A DNA stretch of 64,000 nt from Bacteroidota bacterium (GTDB lineage: Bacteria; Bacteroidota; Rhodothermia; Rhodothermales; UBA10348). Below the pieces are notes generated by a model that ran no database searches, was not told the origin of the DNA, and saw nothing but the letters and a program-made list of their open reading frames with translations. Both the position numbers and the translations under genes were made by a program. Location: NCBI GenBank assembly GCA_029262835.1, contig JAJCYQ010000023.1, positions 40,767 through 104,766 on the forward strand, read 5' to 3'. Every line of letters begins with the position of its first letter. The stretch's first letter is position 1. Below, in pieces: positions 60,323 to 64,000 of this stretch.

Positions 60323-61792
60323 GTGAGTAGACGTGTTGAACTGCTGGCCCTGATCCTGGTCGATGCCATTGCCGTGGCGGCGGCCAACGCCGTCTGGTAC
60401 AAGGCGCGTTTTGATTGGGACCTGCTCCCGGAGCCGGTGTTTCGACCGGCGGCCGGTGTGATCTGGCTCCTGGTAGCGCTGCTCACCGCTTTTTGGCTCC
60501 TCTTTTTCCTGTTCCTGGGGCTGTACAGAGAGCGCTACGCCGGGTCCCGGTTTGACGAGTTTGTCTCGATCCTGCAGGCGGCCACGCTCGGCATCCTGGT
60601 GCTCTTCTTTGTGCTTTTCATTGAGCAGCTCGACGCGCTCGGGGCGCGAACGAACCTCGCCGCGTACTGGTTTTCGATCGTCGTCTTCGTGTCATTCGGG
60701 CGTATACTGGTCCGTTCACTGCAGAAGGTGCTGATTCTCAAGGGGCGTGGACTGCACCGGGCGCTGATTGTGGGGTGGAGCGATACGCTCTATGCGCTGC
60801 ACGAGGAAGTGGCGCGCTACCCGGAAGCAGGTCTTGACATCGTGGGTGCGGTCCGGCTGGGGACGGGCGCACAGGCTTCGGGGAGCCCCGCGTCGGTCGA
60901 CGCAGCAACGGGCTCAGAGGTTGCTGACGTGAAAACGTCGGGGGACGGAGCGCCCCTTGCGCCCATTCCGTTTCACGATGTAGAGGATTTGCCGCACCTT
61001 ATTGATCGGCTCGAAATCCAGGATGTATTGATTGCGCTGGGATCGAGCGATGGGGAAGCGCTCATGCGGGTGCTGACGCTGTGCGACGGAAAGAATGTGC
61101 ACCTCAAGCTGGTACCCGATTTCTACAGCATCATCGGTGGCATGGCGCGCACGGAACACATGTATGGTCTACCACTGATAGAAGTGCAGCCTGAGCCCAT
61201 GCAGGTTTGGGAGTACGTCGTGAAGCGGCTGCTGGATATCCTTGTCTCGCTTTTGGTTCTGCTTGTTGGTCTTCCAATCTGGGTCATCGTTGGCACCCTG
61301 GTGCGCCTGACGAGCTCCGGTCCTGCCATTTACCGTCAGAAACGGATTGGTCGGCACGGCAAGCCGTTTACGATGTATAAATTCCGGACCATGACACATA
61401 ATGCCGAAGCCGCAACCGGCCCGGTCTGGGCGCAGGCCAATGATCCACGGTACACGGCGCTCGGCCGGTGGCTGCGCAAAACGCGCCTCGACGAGATCCC
61501 TCAGTTCGTGAATGTGCTTCGAGGCAACATGTCGCTCGTTGGTCCGCGTCCCGAGCGGCCGTATTTTGTGGAGAAGCTGGCGCGGGAAATCCCGCTCTAC
61601 AACCGGCGACATCGGGTCAAGCCGGGCATTACGGGCTGGGCGCAGGTCAAGTGGAAGTACGATACAAGCCTGGAAGATGTGCGTCAGAAAGTGAAATATG
61701 ACCTTTTTTACATTGAGAACATGAGTCTGAAGAGGGACTTTCAGATTCTGTTCCGGACCATCTATACGGCCCTGAGGGGAAGCGGACAGTGA
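60323..61792 (+). CDS. Undecaprenyl-phosphate sugar-1-phosphate transferase (WbaP/WcaJ-type, exopolysaccharide initiation)
   Basis: 489 aa from GTG 60323 (MSRRVELLALILVDAI), better placed for TM1 than the TTG at 60293. Four N-terminal TM helices and a CoA-binding-like central domain (HRALIVGWSDTLYALHEEV, LIDRLEIQDVLIALGSSDGEA) precede the fifth helix and catalytic domain: KRLLDILVSLLVLLVGLPIW, YRQKRIGRHGKPFTMYKFRTM, LRKTRLDEIPQFVNVLRGNMSLVGPRPERP, KPGITGWAQV. A low-complexity Ala/Ser/Gly insert (about 180-215) is unusual. It loads the first sugar phosphate on the lipid carrier. It overlaps the E1 gene by 4 nt. Confidence 0.94.
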   Translation: MSRRVELLALILVDAIAVAAANAVWYKARFDWDLLPEPVFRPAAGVIWLLVALLTAFWLLFFLFLGLYRERYAGSRFDEFVSILQAATLGILVLFFVLFIEQLDALGARTNLAAYWFSIVVFVSFGRILVRSLQKVLILKGRGLHRALIVGWSDTLYALHEEVARYPEAGLDIVGAVRLGTGAQASGSPASVDAATGSEVADVKTSGDGAPLAPIPFHDVEDLPHLIDRLEIQDVLIALGSSDGEALMRVLTLCDGKNVHLKLVPDFYSIIGGMARTEHMYGLPLIEVQPEPMQVWEYVVKRLLDILVSLLVLLVGLPIWVIVGTLVRLTSSGPAIYRQKRIGRHGKPFTMYKFRTMTHNAEAATGPVWAQANDPRYTALGRWLRKTRLDEIPQFVNVLRGNMSLVGPRPERPYFVEKLAREIPLYNRRHRVKPGITGWAQVKWKYDTSLEDVRQKVKYDLFYIENMSLKRDFQILFRTIYTALRGSGQ

Positions 61793-63747
61793 CCAGAGAA
61801 CAGGACCTTGAAGCGCTGTACCGCGCGCTTCTGACGCCTCGCCTGATCGAGGAGAAAATGCTCCGGCTCATCCGGCAGGGCCGGATTTCAAAATGGTTCA
61901 GTGGGTACGGGCAGGAGGCCATCGCCGTCGGCGTGACGTTCGAACTGGACGAGCGTGACTGGGTGCTTCCCATGCACCGAAACGTCGGTGTCTGGACAAC
62001 GCGGGGCGTACCGCTGCGGCCGCTGTTCTGCCAGCTCATGGGCCGCGAAGGCGGATACACGAAGGGGCGCGACAGGACGTTTCACTTCGGGCTGCCGTCG
62101 CACCATCTGGTCGGAATGATATCTCATCTGGCCGCCATGTTGCCCGTCGCTGGTGGTCTCGCGCTGGCATCCGTGCTCGATGGCGCACCGCGCGTAGCGG
62201 CCGCCTTTGTAGGGGAGGGAGCGACGCGCGAGGGCGATTTCCACGAGGCGCTGAGTCTGGCATCGGTCTGGAAGCTGCCGGTCATCTTCGTGGTCGAGAA
62301 CAATGGCTACGGACTCAGTACACCGACGCACCAGGCACTGCCGGAGCTGGACCTGTCGAAGAGCGGGCCCGCCTATGCCATGGCGTCCGAGCGCGTGGAC
62401 GGTAATGATGTCGAGGCGGTCCGGGCGGCGGTGCGGCGGGCCCGCGAGCGGGGCCTTCGCGGCGACGGCCCGACGCTGCTGGACCTCGAAACCTTTCGTA
62501 TGCGGGGACATGAGGAGGCTTCCGGTACCAGGTACGTTCCGCAGGAACTGATGGACGAATGGGCGACAAAGGACCCCATACAGCGCTTTGAGGAGGGACC
62601 GGCTTCAGCGCTCCCTGCCGAGCAGCGCACCCGGATCCGGGAGGAAATCGCGGCGGACGTGGATGAGGTCGCGGAATGGGCGCTTTCGCAGCCACATGTG
62701 ACAAGTGTGCCCGATGCCGAACGGCGCGACGTGTTTGCCCCGCAGGCGGAGCGCGGTGCATCTACCATAACTCCATCTGGCACAAGTGAAAAACGCTTCA
62801 TTGACGCCATCACAGACGGTCTCCGGGCGGCCATGGAGGAAGACCCCAGGACGGTTCTCATGGGGCAGGATATTGCCGAGTACGGCGGGGTATTCAAGGT
62901 CAGCGCCGGCTTTCTGGAGGCCTTCGGGGCAGACCGCGTGCGCAATACGCCCATCATTGAGAGCGGCGCGGTCGGCGCGGCCATGGGGCTGGCGCTCGGG
63001 GGGTACCGCGCGGTGCTTGAAATCCAGTATTTTGACTTTATTACGTGCGGCTTCAATCAGATCGTGAACAACCTGGCGACGACCCACTACCGCTGGGGGG
63101 CGCCGCTGAATGTGACGCTGCGTGCGCCAATCGGAGGTGGCATTGGGGCAGGCCCGTTCCACAGCCAGAGCATGGAAGCGTGGTTCTGCCACGTTCCGGG
63201 TTTGAAGGTGGTGTTTCCGTCCGATCCGGAAAGCGCGAAGGCGCTTCTTCTTGCCGCGATCGATGATCCCAATCCGGTCCTTTTTCTGGAGCACAAGAAG
63301 TTGTACCGGTCCATCAAGGGGGAGGTGCCCGATGCGCCGGTACGCATGCCGCTCGGCCGTGCGCGGCTTGTCAGACGTGGGGAGAAGGCCACGATCGTGA
63401 CCTGGGGCGTGGCCCGCTGGTGGGCCGAGGCGGCCGCCGCTGCAACGGGCATAGACGCGGACGTACTGGATCTGGGAACGCTCATTCCGTGGGATCGGGA
63501 GTCGGTCCTGGCCAGCGTCCGCAGAACGCATCGACTATTGGTGGTCCATGAGGCCTCGCGTACCGGAGGGTTCGGAGCAGAGATTGCGGCCGAAATCACG
63601 GAGCTGGCGTTTGAGTATCTCGATGCGCCTCCCATCCGGGTGGGGGCCGAAGACATGCCGGTTCCATTCTCCGTGGCACTGGAGTCTGATATTTTTTCGG
63701 CCGAATCGCGCGTCGCCAGCGCACTCGAGCGGCTGGTGGCGTACTAG
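61789..63747 (+). CDS. 2-oxoacid (branched-chain type) dehydrogenase E1, fused alpha-beta subunits
   Basis: 652 aa starting with GTG at 61789 (GTGA overlap with the upstream stop). Alpha half (about 1-310): GYGQEAIAVGV, the thiamine-diphosphate motif GEGATREGDFHEALSLASVW...VVENNGYGLSTP, and FRMRGHEEASGTRYVP. Beta half (about 335-652): VLMGQDIAEYGGVFKVSAGFLEAFG, TPIIESGAVGAAMGLALGGYRAVLEIQYFDF, FHSQSMEAWFCHVPGLKVVFPSDP, VVHEASRTGGFGAEIAAEI. It decarboxylates branched-chain 2-oxoacids or a similar substrate in an E1-E2-E3 complex; E2 and E3 are not in the window. Fusion is common in Bacteroidota. Confidence 0.94.
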   Translation: MTREQDLEALYRALLTPRLIEEKMLRLIRQGRISKWFSGYGQEAIAVGVTFELDERDWVLPMHRNVGVWTTRGVPLRPLFCQLMGREGGYTKGRDRTFHFGLPSHHLVGMISHLAAMLPVAGGLALASVLDGAPRVAAAFVGEGATREGDFHEALSLASVWKLPVIFVVENNGYGLSTPTHQALPELDLSKSGPAYAMASERVDGNDVEAVRAAVRRARERGLRGDGPTLLDLETFRMRGHEEASGTRYVPQELMDEWATKDPIQRFEEGPASALPAEQRTRIREEIAADVDEVAEWALSQPHVTSVPDAERRDVFAPQAERGASTITPSGTSEKRFIDAITDGLRAAMEEDPRTVLMGQDIAEYGGVFKVSAGFLEAFGADRVRNTPIIESGAVGAAMGLALGGYRAVLEIQYFDFITCGFNQIVNNLATTHYRWGAPLNVTLRAPIGGGIGAGPFHSQSMEAWFCHVPGLKVVFPSDPESAKALLLAAIDDPNPVLFLEHKKLYRSIKGEVPDAPVRMPLGRARLVRRGEKATIVTWGVARWWAEAAAAATGIDADVLDLGTLIPWDRESVLASVRRTHRLLVVHEASRTGGFGAEIAAEITELAFEYLDAPPIRVGAEDMPVPFSVALESDIFSAESRVASALERLVAY

Positions 63748-64000
63748 AAGCCCGTTGAAGACGTAGCGGGCCTCTCGAGCGAGGGTCTTGCGCGGCGAAG
63801 ACAAAGAAGGGCGACGACGCGATGCCATAGCATCGTGGAGGAGCCATGATGCAGTATTCGCCCGCAACCCCCTCGCTCCCTTTGGGTTCGGGCGGCATGA
63901 CAGCATCTTTTGTGTCGTCACTCCTATGCGTAGCTATGGCTATGCAGACGTCGTGACTCCTTGAATCTGCTGTCATGGCGCTCCGAACGAGAGGTCCGCT
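63748..64000. repeat. Non-coding tail with multiple inverted repeats; possible dispersed element
   Basis: No convincing ORF. It contains GCCCG...CGGGC (63750-63771), CGATGC-CATA-GCATCG (near 63821-63836), an ATGACAGCA / TGCTGTCAT pair about 80 bp apart (near 63897 and 63968), and a GTCGTCACTCC / GTCGTGACTCC near-repeat. Composition differs from neighbouring genes. It may be an intergenic repeat family or the edge of a mobile element continuing beyond the window. Confidence 0.45.

Noticed and set aside
63596-63976. 126-aa and 128-aa minus-strand ORFs at the right edge, considered as a transposase fragment
   Set aside because: They overlap the E1 coding region in part and contain no transposase motif; the segment is better described as non-coding repeat-like DNA.

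Overview
The window looks like a chromosomal segment from a high-GC, Gram-negative member of the Bacteroidota/Rhodothermota side of the tree, most plausibly Rhodothermales. This is inferred from content, not from a database search. Several secreted proteins end in type IX secretion (T9SS) type-A-like sorting tails. There are two PorV/PorQ-like outer-membrane proteins, a TonB-dependent receptor with an N-terminal carboxypeptidase-regulatory-like domain, a compact ccoNOQPGHIS cytochrome cbb3 operon with a one-heme CcoP, a fused alpha/beta 2-oxoacid dehydrogenase E1, and SpmA/SpmB-type proteins. Genes are tightly packed, with many 1-nt and 4-nt start/stop overlaps. No tRNA, rRNA, CRISPR array, phage or complete insertion sequence was seen.

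Layout. 1-9.1 kb (minus): a tripartite RND efflux operon (tolC-like, adaptor, pump) overlaps mpl and is followed by a DegP/HtrA-type protease cut by the window edge. 9.2-10.3 kb: mannose-1-phosphate guanylyltransferase. 10.5-11.0 kb (plus): a small lipoprotein. 11.3-23.7 kb (minus): seven co-oriented envelope or secreted genes, namely two T9SS cargo proteins, a lipoprotein, a TonB receptor, a PorV-like barrel, a beta-propeller lipoprotein and a secreted EEP-family nuclease. 23.8-25.2 kb: an exported-looking methyltransferase and an AlkA-type glycosylase. 25.3-33.5 kb: a TauE/UreH-like membrane protein convergent with the complete cbb3 oxidase and assembly operon. 33.8-38.7 kb: a NarL-type response regulator divergent from ccoN, a tandem FKBP lipoprotein, malate dehydrogenase, alkaline phosphatase and a degenerate histidine kinase. 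38.7-44.6 kb: a DnaQ-GIY-YIG fusion, glycogen synthase, an M14 peptidase and SpmA/SpmB. 45-47.6 kb: two tandem GH18-like paralogues and methylmalonyl-CoA epimerase. 47.7-54.6 kb (plus): a CDF transporter, an FAD oxidoreductase, RsmB, PorV-like, GT2 and TonB. 54.6-60.2 kb (minus): an RsmF-like methyltransferase, then a Wzi / small exported protein / TonB-receptor-like operon. 60.3-63.7 kb (plus): an initiating sugar-phosphate transferase overlapping a fused E1 dehydrogenase. The last 250 bp are non-coding and rich in inverted repeats.

How it fits together. Most of the window serves the cell envelope: export, outer-membrane transport, surface polysaccharide, wall recycling and microaerobic respiration. 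The strongest candidates for undescribed biology are: (1) evenly spaced palindromes, two of them co-varying and 42 bp apart, between ccoN and the NarL-type regulator; (2) a possible T9SS-linked locus for extracellular nucleic acid degradation and uptake; (3) an RND pump with about six extra hydrophobic segments; (4) a pair of GH18-like proteins with an altered active-site motif; (5) a degenerate stand-alone histidine kinase.
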